NCBI GenBank assembly: GCA_004009845.1
Contig: RMBW01000243.1
Coordinates: 1 to 21,135, forward strand
Length of the DNA: 21,135 nt
Reading direction: 5' to 3'
From: Davidsoniella eucalypti
Lineage: Eukaryota > Ascomycota > Sordariomycetes > Microascales > Ceratocystidaceae
The notes under the pieces were generated by a model that was given only the letters and a program-made list of their open reading frames with translations, had not been told where the DNA came from and did not search any database. Below are positions 1 through 10,300 of this stretch, piece after piece. The position numbers and the translations under genes are program-made. The number at the start of each line of letters is the position of its first letter. The stretch's first letter is position 1.

Positions 1-2539
1 ACAGGAAGTAGTGCTCGAAATTGTCCACGCGCTCGATCTCGCCGGCCTACAACTCGACCTCCGCAAGTGCCAGTTCCTAGCTAAGGAAAATTCAAGTTCC
101 TCGGCTTCATTGTTGGCCCAGGTATTGGAAGGCAGACCCTGAGAAAACCCTTGCGATCCGCAACTGGAATTCTCCCACAACTTTGAAAGGTCTACGTGGA
201 TTCATCGGCTTTGTCAACTTCTATCGAGACTTTGTACCTCGACTGTCTGAAATGATAGCGCCGATGGTAGGGTTAACCAAGAAGGATACCCCCTTTGTTT
301 GGTCTGACGCATGTGCGCACGCTTTCGCCGAGGTTAAGAGAGCCTTCCTCACTCCCCCTGTTCTGACCCCTTTGACCCGCTGAGAGAAACGGTATTGACC
401 GCAGACTCTTCCGGTTACGCCCTGGGAGCAGAGTTGTCTCAGCGAGGAGACGATGGTCTCATGCACCCCATTGCTTTTCTCTCACGCAAGCTTACACCCC
501 CGAAGCCAATTACCCCATTCATGATAAGGAGATGTTGGCTATCTACTGGTCCATCCGAGAATGGCGCCATTTCCTCCTAGGGTTGACTTCGTGGTGTGGA
601 CCGACCACCGTAACTTGGAGTACTTTCAAACCAAGAGAACGCTGGCCGAGAGACAACGCCGCTGGGGATATGAGCTTTCGGACTTTAGTTTCTGCCTACG
701 CCACCGCCCAGGTACTGAGCAAGTTGTGCCAGACGCCCTGTCGAGAAGGGACCAGGACATGCCAGCCAACGAAAGTGACGACAGCTGGCTAGTCGCTTCC
801 ACCAACTCCTCGAGAAGAGTGAGTCAAGCAACGACCTGGTGGTAATCGGCGCAGTTTGGGCCCAGGAGCCTGACAAGGACGCGCCGACTGACGACAAGGC
901 GACTAAGGAAGCTGTGACCTCCCCCTTCGCGGACCCCGAGATGACTAGCCTATGGAACCAAGCTCTGACCCAATGCAACCGTTGGTGGTTAGCTCGTAAA
1001 CTAGTACGAGAAGGAGCTCGCTCATTCCCAGCCGACTGGGGTTTGCAATGGCAAATGAGCGAGTGCAAGCTAGACTCTGAAGGTAGACTACGCTGGCGTG
1101 ATAGACTTTGGGTCCCTCACCACGAACCCCTGAGGACCAGAATCATCCAGCAAATTCACGACTCTACCCTCGCAGGCCACCCCGGCAGAGCAATCACCCG
1201 TGACTTAGTGTCGCGCGAATATGCCTGGCCTGGTCTGACCAACGATGTCCGTCAGTTCGTATCGAATTGCTCGTCTTGCGGGAAAAGCAAGATTTGGCGA
1301 GAACAGAAGCGCGGCCTCTTGAAACCCCTGCCAGTACCGTCCAGACCTTGGTCTGAATTGGCCATGGACTTTATCGGCCCATTACCCCCTTCTGCTGGTT
1401 ACACTTCTATCCTAGGAGTCACCGACCGCCTGTCGAAGTCGCAAATCCTGATCCCCATGAAGGCCATTACCGCACAAGCCACTGCTGAAGCCCTGCTGAT
1501 TCACGTCTTTTCCCACCACGGCTTCCCCCTTGCAATCGTTTCCGACAGAGGGCCTCAATTTGCTCAGCTGTTTTGGGGCGAAGTATGCCGCCGCTTTGGT
1601 ATTCAACGCCGCCTATCTACTGCTTTCCACCCCCAGACTGATGGTAATCAGGAGCGCAGTAATCAGGAGATTGAAACGTACTTGCGCAATTTCTGTTCCT
1701 TTGCACAGGACGACTGGGCCTCACTACTGCCCCAAGCGCAATTGGCCCTCAACAACCGCATTTCCTCAACCACTGGCCTCTCCCCTTTCTTCACCACTCA
1801 TGGTTTCAACGTGGACATTATTGAGCCCTCCGTTCAAGGTCCCCCTGCCTCTGACAAATCTCCTGTTTGTGGCGCCCAGGAATGGCTGTCCAAACTAAGC
1901 GACGCAACCCAATTCGCGATCGTAGCTATGGCTGCCACCCAGGAACACCAAGAAACCAGCGCCAACCGTCTCCGTCAACCATCCGAGAGTTTCAGAGTGG
2001 GAGATAAGGTATACCTCAACACGAAGAACCTGACCACGGAGAGACCGTCCAAGAAGTTAGACTGGTTGGCCAGACTGTACACAGTCCTAGAGGTTACAGG
2101 CACTCACAACGTACGATTGAACGTGCCCACAGGCATCCATCCTGTCTTCCACGTAAGCCTAATCCGCCGAGCTCCCAACAACCCCTTACCCTCGCAGGAA
2201 GTACCTGATGATGAGCCCGCAGCTATCACGGCTAGGGAAGCACTTGAAGACGACTCTGTGGAAACAGGCGAGTACAGAGTAGAAGCAATCGTCAAGCAAC
2301 GTACCCGCCATGGACACACGCAAGCCTTGGTCAAATGGAAAGGTTACCAAGATGCTACCTGGGAACCACTGGAACATGTGAAGGACACTGCAGCATGGTT
2401 GGTCTTCACGGAGAAGACGAAAAAGAATTGGAATGTGACCCTCCAATCCCTTTACACTGCCTGGTTGCTACCAGAGGATGGCCCCGAGAAGGACCATGGT
2501 ACGAGTATGGACACACGCAGTCCACTGATGGTAGGCTAA
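1..2539 (+). pseudogene. Ty3/Gypsy pol remnant of element A (RT end, RNase H, integrase, chromodomain)
   Basis: This is the 3' part of a chromovirus polyprotein, cut by the left window edge. Readable blocks in order are the RT connection (LRGFIGFVNFYRDFVPRLS, about 190-245), RNase H (TADSSGYALGAELSQ near 400; TDHRNLEYF near 600), the HHCC zinc-binding integrase start (HDSTLAGHPGR, then CSSC), the integrase core, and a chromodomain near the C-terminus (EYRVEAIV...VKWKGYQDATWEP). The integrase triad is D at 1367, D at 1544 and E at 1652, giving D-58-D-35-E spacing. Compared with the matching part of element C, small indels break the frame near 12, 90, 130, 372, 502, 580 and 780. From about 839 to the TAA at 2537-2539 the frame is open for 566 codons. 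The frameshifts make it non-functional as sequenced. The family assignment is certain; whether the breaks are decay or sequence error is not. Confidence 0.93.
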
Positions 2540-2775
2540 GGCAGCAATATTGGCTGCACCACCTTGGTCACCTGCACACCCGAGCGTCTGCAGGATAAGA
2601 TTGCTGACCTATTTTGGAGTTATTTCTGTTTCTGGAGTTATTTCTGTTTTTGGATATTGAGTACCAGGGTACTATACGGTTTTAAGTTTGTATACACCAT
2701 GCTACAGGGGTGTTTTTTTTGTATGTTTAGACGTAAAATTAGTGTAATTTTTCTGCCGATGGGGGGGGAGACTAT
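2540..2775 (+). other. 3' noncoding end of element A with polypurine tract
   Basis: This stretch lies between the pol stop and the LTR. It contains an 18-bp unit (TGGAGTTATTTCTGTTTC) repeated twice in tandem at 2615-2632 and 2633-2650, with 17 of 18 positions alike. It ends in a G-rich purine run (GGGGGGGGAGA, 2761-2771) followed by CTAT and the LTR. A purine run just upstream of the 3' LTR is the expected plus-strand primer of reverse transcription. The same CTGCCG-plus-G-run arrangement precedes the LTRs of C and, on the minus strand, D. Confidence 0.8.
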
Positions 2776-2956
2776 TGTAAGAGACTAAGGCCTAGTAAGG
2801 TTAGCCAAGGCATTCCTTGTCAGTACTAGAATCGGCTATAAGTAGGGACCTATTCCCGCCGATTATTAGTCTTAGTTTCTCTTTCTCCTTCATCGGTCTC
2901 AATCGAACTATTCTTTTACGACCAGTTTTCATCGCAACTCCTCGTATATCGTCTCA
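2776..2956 (+). repeat. 181-bp LTR (3' LTR of A, also the left LTR of C)
   Basis: The repeat starts TGTAAGAGAC directly after a polypurine tract and ends CGTATATCGTCTCA, giving the usual TG...CA ends. The same end sequence closes the LTR at 13345-13523. A TATA-like block (TATAAGTAGGGACC, from 2837) is followed by TTCCCGCCG. The R/U5 half resembles the LTR at 13345 closely, while the U3 half is strongly different. Element C's internal sequence begins immediately at 2957, so one LTR appears to serve both elements. No target duplication can be tested because A's left end lies outside the window. Confidence 0.88.
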
Positions 2957-3417
2957 ATTACTACGGTCCGTACACGAAGAAGACGACACGTCCCAACCAC
3001 TACCGGGACAACGACAACTGGAGAACACGTGCCGAGCCCCCCTCACGAAGCAATGCTCCTCGTCAAACGCAGCAACCCCGTAATGACAAGCCACGTCTCA
3101 ACCCTACTGAACGCAGTCGCATGCTACGAGAAAGAATTTGTTTCACCTGCTCGCAGCCCGGACATATCGCCGACCAATGTCCTTCGCGTCAAACTCTACA
3201 AGGACCTAAGACCAACAAGGTGCTAATCAACGCTATCAACGGCGCCGTTAAGTCGGCCATACGCGATGAGGTCCGACCAGCAGTACGCGAAGAACTCGCG
3301 AAGACGGATCATCTGATTATGGATCGCTTGTTACCCTCGTCTGAAAGCACCGCCGTGGTGGCCTCTACCAACACGCACCGCCCGGCCACTGATGAGGATG
3401 ATCTGATGGATTTTTAG
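2957..3417 (+). pseudogene. C-terminal Gag remnant with CCHC zinc knuckle (element C)
   Basis: An open frame runs directly out of the LTR at about 2956 and ends with MDF and TAG at 3415-3417. It encodes a basic, Arg/Asn-rich stretch and then one retroviral zinc knuckle, CFTCSQPGHIADQC (CX2CX4HX4C, from about 3142), which binds RNA in the Gag nucleocapsid part. The following 70 or so residues are acidic and Ser/Thr-rich. A whole Gag of this type has around 500 residues, as in element B, so the N-terminal two thirds and the 5' leader have been deleted exactly up to the LTR edge. No ATG in the remnant lies in a position typical for Gag initiation. The last codons overlap the frameshift site that leads into pol. 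Confidence 0.85.
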
Positions 3418-3443
3418 GTGACCAGGACAAGTCGCGCCCTGGT
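3408..3443 (+). promoter_or_regulatory. -1 programmed frameshift site of element C (heptamer plus hairpin)
   Basis: The slippery heptamer G-GAT-TTT lies at 3408-3414, with gag codons GAT and TTT followed directly by TAG. After a 6-nt spacer a hairpin has arms ACCAGG (3421-3426) and CCTGGT (3438-3443) and an 11-nt loop. Slipping back one base enters the frame that stays open into pol, without a break through the ATG at 3456. The same layout occurs in elements B and D with different but still pairing arms. Confidence 0.82.
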
Positions 3444-5239
3444 AAGGAGGATACGATGGAAGGCGAACAGATAGTTAGATTAGAGATGGGAGCTAAGGGA
3501 ACGTATCTAGATTTATCTATGAATACTTTTTCTACGAAGGCTCTCGTCGACAGTGGCTGTCTCTGCCTCGCCGTCGTGCCCCCGCGCCTACTCGCCTACG
3601 CTACGAAGACTTTACCCATCGAACCTCGTAAGGTATCCCTAGCTGCATCGCAAACCAGTCCCCCCGTCATCACACGAATCGCTCAGTTTACACTACACTT
3701 GCCAGACCACCACGAGGACATATGGGCCTACGTCGTCCCCGGCCAGACCGAAGACCTGATACTCGGTCAGCGCTGGCTCATTAACCACGACGTGCACTTG
3801 CACCCTCGCTCTGGACAAATTGAAGTCCCTACGGCCGAAGAACTGACACCGGACGAATTCCACAAGCTCTGCGATAACGACGATGACCTCGCCATCTACC
3901 GGATTACACTAGAAGACGTCAATAGAGCGTTAGCCCTAAAGGAACAGGAGAGACCTCCACTGCCTGAATGGTTAAGACCCGTAGCCTCTGCCTTCGAGGC
4001 AAAAGCGTCCAAGGACCTCCCGCCGCACCGGCCTGGAGTGGACTTGAAGATCGAGCTGCTGGAGGGAAAGACGTTACCTATACAATCGCTGTACCCGTTG
4101 TCTCGCGCAGAATTGTTGGTGATGCAGAAGACGCTGACGGAACTACTGGCTACTAAATGGATAAAGGACACAAAGTCTGAAGTGGGCTCTCCAGTGCTAT
4201 TTGTAAAGAAACCTGGAGGTGGAATTCGTTTCTGCGTAGACTACCGCGCAGTCAACGCTATTTCCAAAAAGGACTCATACCCCTTACCCCTTATCCACGA
4301 CACCCTGCGGCAAATTTCGGAAGCCAAGTGGGTGTCCAAGGTAGACGTCATTGCGGCGTTCCATCGCATTCGTATAGCCCCTGGCTACGAGGAGTTAACC
4401 GCATTTCGGACTCCCCTAGGGGCCTTTGAATGGAACGTGATCCCTTTCGGTTTGACTAATGCCCCTGCCGCTTTCCAGCGTTACATCAATTCGGTCCTTC
4501 GGAAATGGCTAGGCATCAGCTGTAGCGCCTACATTGACGATGTGGACATTTACTCCAGTGGTACTGAGGAAGAGCACAGGAAGTTAGTGCTCGAAATTGT
4601 CCATGCACTCGATCTCGCCGGCCTGCAACTCGACTTGCGCAAGTGTCACTTTCTGGCTAAAGAGATTAAGTTCCTCGGATTCATAGTCGGCCCAGGTATT
4701 GGTATCAAGGCAGACCCCGAGAAAACCCTAGCGATTCGTGAATGGAAACCACCTACGACATTGAAAGGTTTACGCGGGTTTATCGGCTTCGTGAATTTCT
4801 ACAGAGATTTTGTGCCTCGACTGTCAGAATTAATGGCGCCTCTGGTAGGGTTAACTAAGAAGGACACACCTTTCGTATGGTCTGATGCCTGCGCTCACTC
4901 TTTTGCCGAAGTTAAGAAAGCCTTCCTTACTCCCCCTGTTCTGACTCCTTTTGACCCCCTGAAAGAAACTGTACTGACCGCCGACTCGTCTGGTTACGCC
5001 TTAGGAGCAGAATTATCCCAGCGAGGCGATGATGGCCTCATGCACCCCATCGCCTTCCTCTCGCGCAAGCTTACTCCCCCGGAAGCCAACTACCCGATTC
5101 ACGACAAGGAGATGTTGGCCATCTACTGGTCCATTCGAGAATGGCGCCATTTCCTCCTAGGGGTTGACTTTGTGGTATGGACTGACCACCGCAATCTGGA
5201 GTACTTTCGCACCAAGAGAACGCTTGCCGAGAGACAGCG
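3414..5239 (+). pseudogene. Ty3/Gypsy pol, 5' part: protease, reverse transcriptase, RNase H (element C)
   Basis: The frame opens through the -1 frameshift at 3414; an ATG at 3456 is the first in-frame Met. Domains in order are a retropepsin-like aspartic protease with the catalytic triplet DSG (D codon at 3549), reverse transcriptase (KKPGGGIRFCVDYRAVNAI, FGLTNAPAAFQ, catalytic YIDD at 4530-4541), and RNase H (TADSSGYALGAELSQ; KEMLAIYW; TDHRNLEYF). It breaks after LAERQR at 5239, where element B is inserted. The frame resumes on the other side of B at the second target-site copy. No other break is visible in this half. The genomic copy is interrupted, hence pseudogene. Confidence 0.93.
5235..5239 (+). 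repeat. Target-site duplication CAGCG, left copy (element B)
   Basis: CAGCG lies immediately left of the 5' LTR of element B. The identical 5 bp lies immediately right of its 3' LTR at 11237-11241. A 5-bp duplication is the usual product of Ty3/Gypsy integrase. Confidence 0.93.
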
Positions 5240-5430
5240 TGAAAGGATCTAGGACCCAATCTTGTTGGCTGTGGTATCTACCACAGCCGTTACTTTTGTC
5301 TATATAAGGAGGCCGTCTCCCCTCCTTATTCTTGTCTAGTTCTTCTCTTCCCTCTCTATCTTCTTTAACCTCGTCAAATACTATATCTCTTCTACTTCTG
5401 CAAGCCTCGTTCTCGTCGTAGATCGTCACA
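5240..5430 (+). repeat. 5' LTR of element B (191 bp)
   Basis: The LTR starts TGAAAGGATC and ends GATCGTCACA. It is identical to 11046-11236. It carries the promoter: a TATA box (TATATAA, 5301-5307) and two strong inverted repeats, one upstream of and one overlapping the TATA box. The bounds are fixed by the flanking target duplication and TG...CA ends. Confidence 0.96.
5267..5329 (+). promoter_or_regulatory. LTR core promoter of element B with two inverted repeats around the TATA box
   Basis: Inverted repeat 1 has 10-bp perfect arms, GGCTGTGGTA (5267-5276) and TACCACAGCC (5279-5288), with only 2 bp between them. The TATA box lies at 5301-5307. Inverted repeat 2 has 9-bp perfect arms, ATAAGGAGG (5304-5312) and CCTCCTTAT (5321-5329), with an 8-nt loop. 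Repeat 1 could bind a dimeric regulator. Repeat 2 could fold near the start of the transcript. Both roles are inference. The same arrangement recurs in the 3' LTR at 11073-11135. Confidence 0.65.
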
Positions 5431-5444
5431 CTTTAAAGAAGATA
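5357..5444 (+). promoter_or_regulatory. Candidate self-priming pair: LTR 12-mer complementary to the primer-binding region
   Basis: TATCTTCTTTAA in the 5' LTR (5357-5368) is the exact reverse complement of TTAAAGAAGATA (5433-5444). The latter starts 2 nt after the LTR, where a Ty3/Gypsy primer-binding site lies. In the fission yeast element Tf1 the mRNA 5' end itself anneals to the primer site and primes reverse transcription. This pair has the right position for such a mechanism. The sequence is pyrimidine-rich, which raises the chance of a coincidence. No tRNA 3' end was recognised in the primer-binding region. Confidence 0.5.
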
Positions 5445-5751
5445 CCTGATTCTCTTATTGTTGACTGTTCAACACGATTCGTCTTGTCCTCTCTCTTTGC
5501 TTTCACTTTGTCAGATTCAGACAACTCCTTGTTATAACTCTCTTCGCACCCAAGACCATACTACAAAGTTTGGAATAAACTCTTTCTCTTAAGCCAGTTG
5601 ACTTCTCGTTACTGCAGAACTTGTTTCTTGCGTCGTAGCGAGTTTTTCACGGTAAAGTTTGAGCGTTTTGGAAAAGCTTTACTGTTTGCTCTCGCTTGTG
5701 AGGAGTCTTTCACATTTAGTTGTGTAAACTCACATTTTGTCTGCCCCCACC
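5431..5751 (+). other. 5' leader of element B (primer-binding region and untranslated leader)
   Basis: These 321 bp lie between the 5' LTR and the gag ATG. They begin with the primer-binding region (CTTTAAAGAAGATACC). They are T-rich and contain no long open frame that looks like a protein. The leader would also hold any packaging signal, but no such element can be recognised by eye. Confidence 0.7.
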
Positions 5752-7275
5752 ATGATTTTCCTCAACTTTCTCCTCTTTTTTCTCGCTTTTTCCTTCCTGG
5801 GTTACACCAGTCAGTGCTGTGCACGATGGTGCCAGGAACGTTACCCCGCCGGTTCGCCCGTCGTGCGTCATCAGCGCACCAGGCTACCCCGCTCTGCCCG
5901 TCGTTTGGTCCGCGCCCCAGGATGGTGCTATCTGTCCTTGTTTCGAAGATCCGCTCGGCCAGCTATCGCCAAACTCCTCGGCCCCTTCCCAACCGGGCCT
6001 CAAATTGCATTACATGAGTCCTCGTTCCACGACCACTTGGGTCACATCCGTTTCTCCCTTTCTGTTCTGGTCGGCCATAGCGAGCCAGCCCACGCTCGTT
6101 TCGATTCCGAGCCTGCTGCCCGTGCTCGTGTCCTTCGCTTCCTCTTCAACAATAGAATGTTGGGCATTGGAGCAGGTGCGTCAGACCTTTCGAGCTTCGA
6201 AAACCAGCTCAAGGCTGAACACCTCCGCCAGCAGACTCTCGATGTGCAGATTTCCATTGCCGAAAAGGAAGTTCGGCTAGCTGAGTTACAAGCCAAACTG
6301 CCCCAGAAATCCACTACCAGATTCTCGTTACCTGATGCCTCCAAGTTCTCAGGAGACAAGCGGGAATATTCAGCCTGGAGGTGTGAAATGGAAGGCAAGA
6401 TTGCTGCCGATGGAACCGTTATCGGCTCTCAACGGAATATCTGCTCCTATATCTACTCGCGACTTTCGACAAAAATTATGATGCAAATCGAACCATGGTA
6501 CAAGCAAGTCCAATTGCAGTCCCGGCCGTACGAGGAATTCCTTGCTGAGCTGGACAAGATGTTCATTGACCCCCATGTTACGGTCAGAGCGTTGGAAGAG
6601 CTCCACGAGCTTCGGCAAGGCCGCAAAGAACCATTTTCCGACTTCATCCAACGGTTCCAAAAGCTCCGCCTGCTAGCTGGGGTCACTGTCGACGTACACA
6701 GCATCGGGTATCTCTCCAGAGCAATCTACCCCGATCTTGCCCGACGTGCTGACCATGCGTTCGACGAAACCCGGCTGGAACAAGTCATCAATGGTCTGCA
6801 GCGTGCCGCTACTCGCATGGAACTGCATCCGTTCGCACCCAGCCAGCCCCCCTCAAGCAGTCATCATTTTCCAAGTCGTCCACCCAGGTCGTCTAACAAC
6901 CCTCATGTTTTGTCCCCCACTCCCCGTCCATCAGTCGACTCTGACGCCATGGACTGGGTCCCCTCTCGTCGTCTTGCCACAACGGATCGTCCAGCCAACT
7001 CTGAACGCCCCGCCAGGCTAACTGCTGCGGAAAAGGAGAAGCTTAAGGCAGAAGGCGGTTGTTTCCGCTGCAGACAAATTGGCCATACCTACCACAACTG
7101 CCCTACTCTCCGCCCGGCTGTTGTCAGAGCACAGGCTGCCGCTACCCAACCCATTGCCACGTCCTCTGGTGAGTCAGAAGTTTCGCAGAGACTAGCTGCC
7201 CTCGAACAAGCCCTGTCCAACCGCGCTGTCATCCTGTCCGACAACTACTCTGAAGACGGCGAGACGGATTTTTGA
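5752..7275 (+). CDS. Gag of element B, with N-terminal hydrophobic segment
   Basis: This is the capsid/nucleocapsid protein of the virus-like particle, 507 aa. The ATG at 5752 is chosen for its CCCACCATG context; upstream in-frame codons lack an ATG. Residues 1-18 are strongly hydrophobic (MIFLNFLLFFLAFSFLGY) and read like a signal anchor. A Cys/Arg-rich part and the block GWCY (57-60)...AKLLGP (73-78) follow, shared with element D. Residues from about 150 look like a coiled coil, then comes the Retrotrans_gag-like helical domain (about 185-355). A Pro/Ser-rich linker leads to one CCHC knuckle (C437, C440, H445, C450). It ends DF-TGA inside the frameshift heptamer. A hydrophobic N-terminus is unusual for Gag. 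The capsid and nucleocapsid assignment is firm; the role of the N-terminus is unknown. Confidence 0.9.
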   Translation: MIFLNFLLFFLAFSFLGYTSQCCARWCQERYPAGSPVVRHQRTRLPRSARRLVRAPGWCYLSLFRRSARPAIAKLLGPFPTGPQIALHESSFHDHLGHIRFSLSVLVGHSEPAHARFDSEPAARARVLRFLFNNRMLGIGAGASDLSSFENQLKAEHLRQQTLDVQISIAEKEVRLAELQAKLPQKSTTRFSLPDASKFSGDKREYSAWRCEMEGKIAADGTVIGSQRNICSYIYSRLSTKIMMQIEPWYKQVQLQSRPYEEFLAELDKMFIDPHVTVRALEELHELRQGRKEPFSDFIQRFQKLRLLAGVTVDVHSIGYLSRAIYPDLARRADHAFDETRLEQVINGLQRAATRMELHPFAPSQPPSSSHHFPSRPPRSSNNPHVLSPTPRPSVDSDAMDWVPSRRLATTDRPANSERPARLTAAEKEKLKAEGGCFRCRQIGHTYHNCPTLRPAVVRAQAAATQPIATSSGESEVSQRLAALEQALSNRAVILSDNYSEDGETDF

Positions 7276-7300
7276 TTGCCCGGGAAAAGTCGCTCCCCGG
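7266..7300 (+). promoter_or_regulatory. -1 programmed frameshift site of element B
   Basis: The heptamer G-GAT-TTT (7266-7272) is followed at once by the gag stop TGA (7273-7275). A 7-nt spacer leads to a hairpin with arms CCGGG (7280-7284) and CCCGG (7296-7300) and an 11-nt loop, AAAAGTCGCTC. Slippage of one base back joins gag to the pol frame at 7272. The arms differ from those of elements C and D but pair equally. Confidence 0.82.
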
Positions 7301-10300
7301 TGTAAGTACACAGCAAGGAGATCTGATAGCCCAAGAAAAGATGAATGCGCAAGGATTGTATTTAGATGTCAGTTTAAATAAATATAGTACTCGTGCCTTC
7401 ATCGATTCTGGCTGTCTCTGCCTAGCTGCTGTACCCCCGCGCCTTGTGAAGTATGCTGAAGTCACTGCTCCGATTACCCCTCGAATGGTTGAGCAGGTGT
7501 CTACTTCACAAGACCCACCACTTATTGACAAAATAGCCAAGTTCTCCCTCTCTATTGATGACCATACCGAAACCCTTTGGGCGTACGTTATCCCCGGTCA
7601 GCTTGAAGATTTAATTCTCGGGCAACGTTGGCTCCTCGACCATGACATTCATTTAACCCCGAACTCAGGACCAATTGTTTTGCCAAAATCTTCAGAGATG
7701 GATGCTGCTGTTTTTCAGAAGCTGGCGACCACCGAGAAGTTGACCATTTACGCAGTCACTGCTAAGGACGTCGCCGATGCGCTCGAAGCCAAGGACAAGG
7801 AACGACCGCCGGTTCCCAACTGGTTGAAGCCGGTGGCTTCTGCCTTTGAGCCGAAGCGCGCAGTCGAGTTACCACCTCATCGCCCGGGTGTAGATCTTGA
7901 GATCCAACTATTAGAAGGAAAGTTACCCCCTCCCCAGTCCCTTAGATCTATGTCTCGGCTAGAGCTCCTTGCTCTTCAGAAAGTTCTGGACGAGCTTATG
8001 GAAGCTGGCCGCATTCGTGACACGAAGTCTAACGTTGGTGCTCCAGTATTGTTCGTTCGTAAACCAGGCGGCGGTATCAGGTTCTGTGTCGATTATAGGG
8101 CCATCAACGCTATCTCCAAGAAGGATGCATACCCTCTCCCGCGTATCCAAGATACCTTACGCCGGATTTCCGAAAGTAAATGGGTTACCAAACTGGATGT
8201 TATAGCCGCCTTTCACCGTATCAGAATCGCCCCTGGCTCCGAAGAACTCACAGCATTTCGTACGCCGCTGGGTGCCTTTGAATGGACCGTAGTTCCTTTT
8301 GGTCTTTCCAATGCACCTGCCGCTTTCCAGCGTTACATCAACAGCGTGCTACGAAAATGGCTGGGTATAAACTGTGATGCCTACATCGACGACATAGATG
8401 TAACTTCCAACGGGACTTTGGAGGAACACAAGAAGCTAGTCCTGGAGATTGTCTCTGCTTTAGATGCTGCTGGCTTACAGCTTGACCTGCGGAAATGTGT
8501 ATTCGCAGCGAAAGAAATCAAGTTCTTGGGTTTCATTGTTGGACCTAGTGTCGGCATTAAGGCCGACCCCGAGAAGACTGAAGCCATCCGCAACTGGGAG
8601 CAGCCGAAGACTCTGAAAGGACTACGCGGATTTTTGGGTTTCATTAACTTCTATCGAGACTTTGTTCCTCATGCCTCCGCCATCTTGTCTCCGCTGGTTG
8701 CCCTTACCAAGAAAGATGTGCCGTTCGACTGGACGCCTGAGTGCTCCAAGGCTTTTGAGGAAATTAAGTCCGCGTTTATTTCTCCCCCGGTGCTAGCACC
8801 TTTCGATCCTGACCGAGAAACCGTAGTGTCCACAGACGCTTCTGGATACGCCCTTGGTGCTGAACTATCACAACGAAGCCCCGACGGCCTATTCAGACCT
8901 GTTGCGTTTTTATCTCGCAAGCTCTCTCCGGCAGAAGCCAACTATCCTATTCACGACAAGGAAATGCTGGCTGTCTACTGGGCAATCCGTGAGTGGCGTC
9001 ATTTCCTGCTTGGAACCGAGTTTGTAGTATACACTGATCACTTGAACTTGGAATATTTCCGCACGAAACGCATTCTCGGTGAACGACAGAGACGCTGGGC
9101 CTACGAACTGTCAGATTTCTCCTTCTCTCTCCGCCATCGTCCTGGCACTGCTCAAGTAGTTCCTGACGCCCTTTCACGACGGGATCAGGACATGCCACAC
9201 GACGCCACCGACGACAGACTAGCCAGCCGAGACCACCAAATGCTGAAAACGCTTCCCGGCAGTCCTGACTTGGTCGTTGTTGGCGCTATGTGGGCACAGG
9301 ACCCAGACAAGGACATTTCTACAGACGAACAAGTTCGCACCACGGTATTAGTGTCTCCATTTCAAGACCCAGAACTGTCCCAGCTCTGGATGGACGCACT
9401 AAAGCACAACAACCGTTGGTGGCTTGCTCGTGATCTCGTCAAATCAGGTGCACGAACTTTTCCTCCCGCTTGGGGACTGCAATGGCAGATCAGCGAATGC
9501 CGACTTGACGATAAAGGTTTACTCCGCTGGCGCGACCGCTTATGGATTCCACGTTTTGAACCCCTCCGCACTAAATTAATTCAGAACATTCACGATTCTT
9601 ATTTGGCAGGCCACCCTGGTCGTAACATTACCCGCGATCTGGTCTCTCGAGAATATGCTTGGCCTGGATTAACTTCGGACGTGCGCAGGTTTGTTTCGAA
9701 TTGCTCTACTTGTGGTAAAAGCAAGATTTGGCGCGAACAAAAACGTGGTTTACTTAAGCCGTTGCCAGTGCCAGCACGGCCCTGGACAGAGCTGGCCATG
9801 GACTTTATTGGCCCTCTACCAGAGTCCCGCGGCTGCACAGCAATCTTAGGAGTCACCGATCGTCTTACCAAGTCGCAAGTGTTGATTCCAATGAAGTCCA
9901 CCTCCTCTCGTGATACTGCAGAGGCCCTTCTGGTAAACGTATTCTCCCATCATGGATTCCCCTCAGCAATAGTTTCTGACCGTGGCCCCCAATTTGCGCA
10001 TTTATTTTGGGGAGAAGTTTGCAGGCGCCTAGGCATCAAGCGACGTTTGTCCACCGCTTTCCACCCACAAACCGACGGAGCCCAAGAAAGAAGTAATCAG
10101 GAAATCGAAGCCTATATTCGCAACTTCTGTTCTTTTGCTCAAAACGACTGGGCAGATCTCCTGCCGCAAGCGCAGCTTGCTCTCAACAACAGGATCGCAT
10201 CAAGCACCGGCATGTCCCCCTTCTTCGCCAACCACGGTTTCAACATCGATATCATCGAGCCGTCGACTCAAGGGCTGCCTGCTTCTGCTGGATCTCCAGT

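Noticed and set aside
5737..5751. Upstream start of gag in element B at 5737
   Set aside because: The codon there is TTG. The ATG at 5752 has a good ACC context and begins the hydrophobic segment directly.
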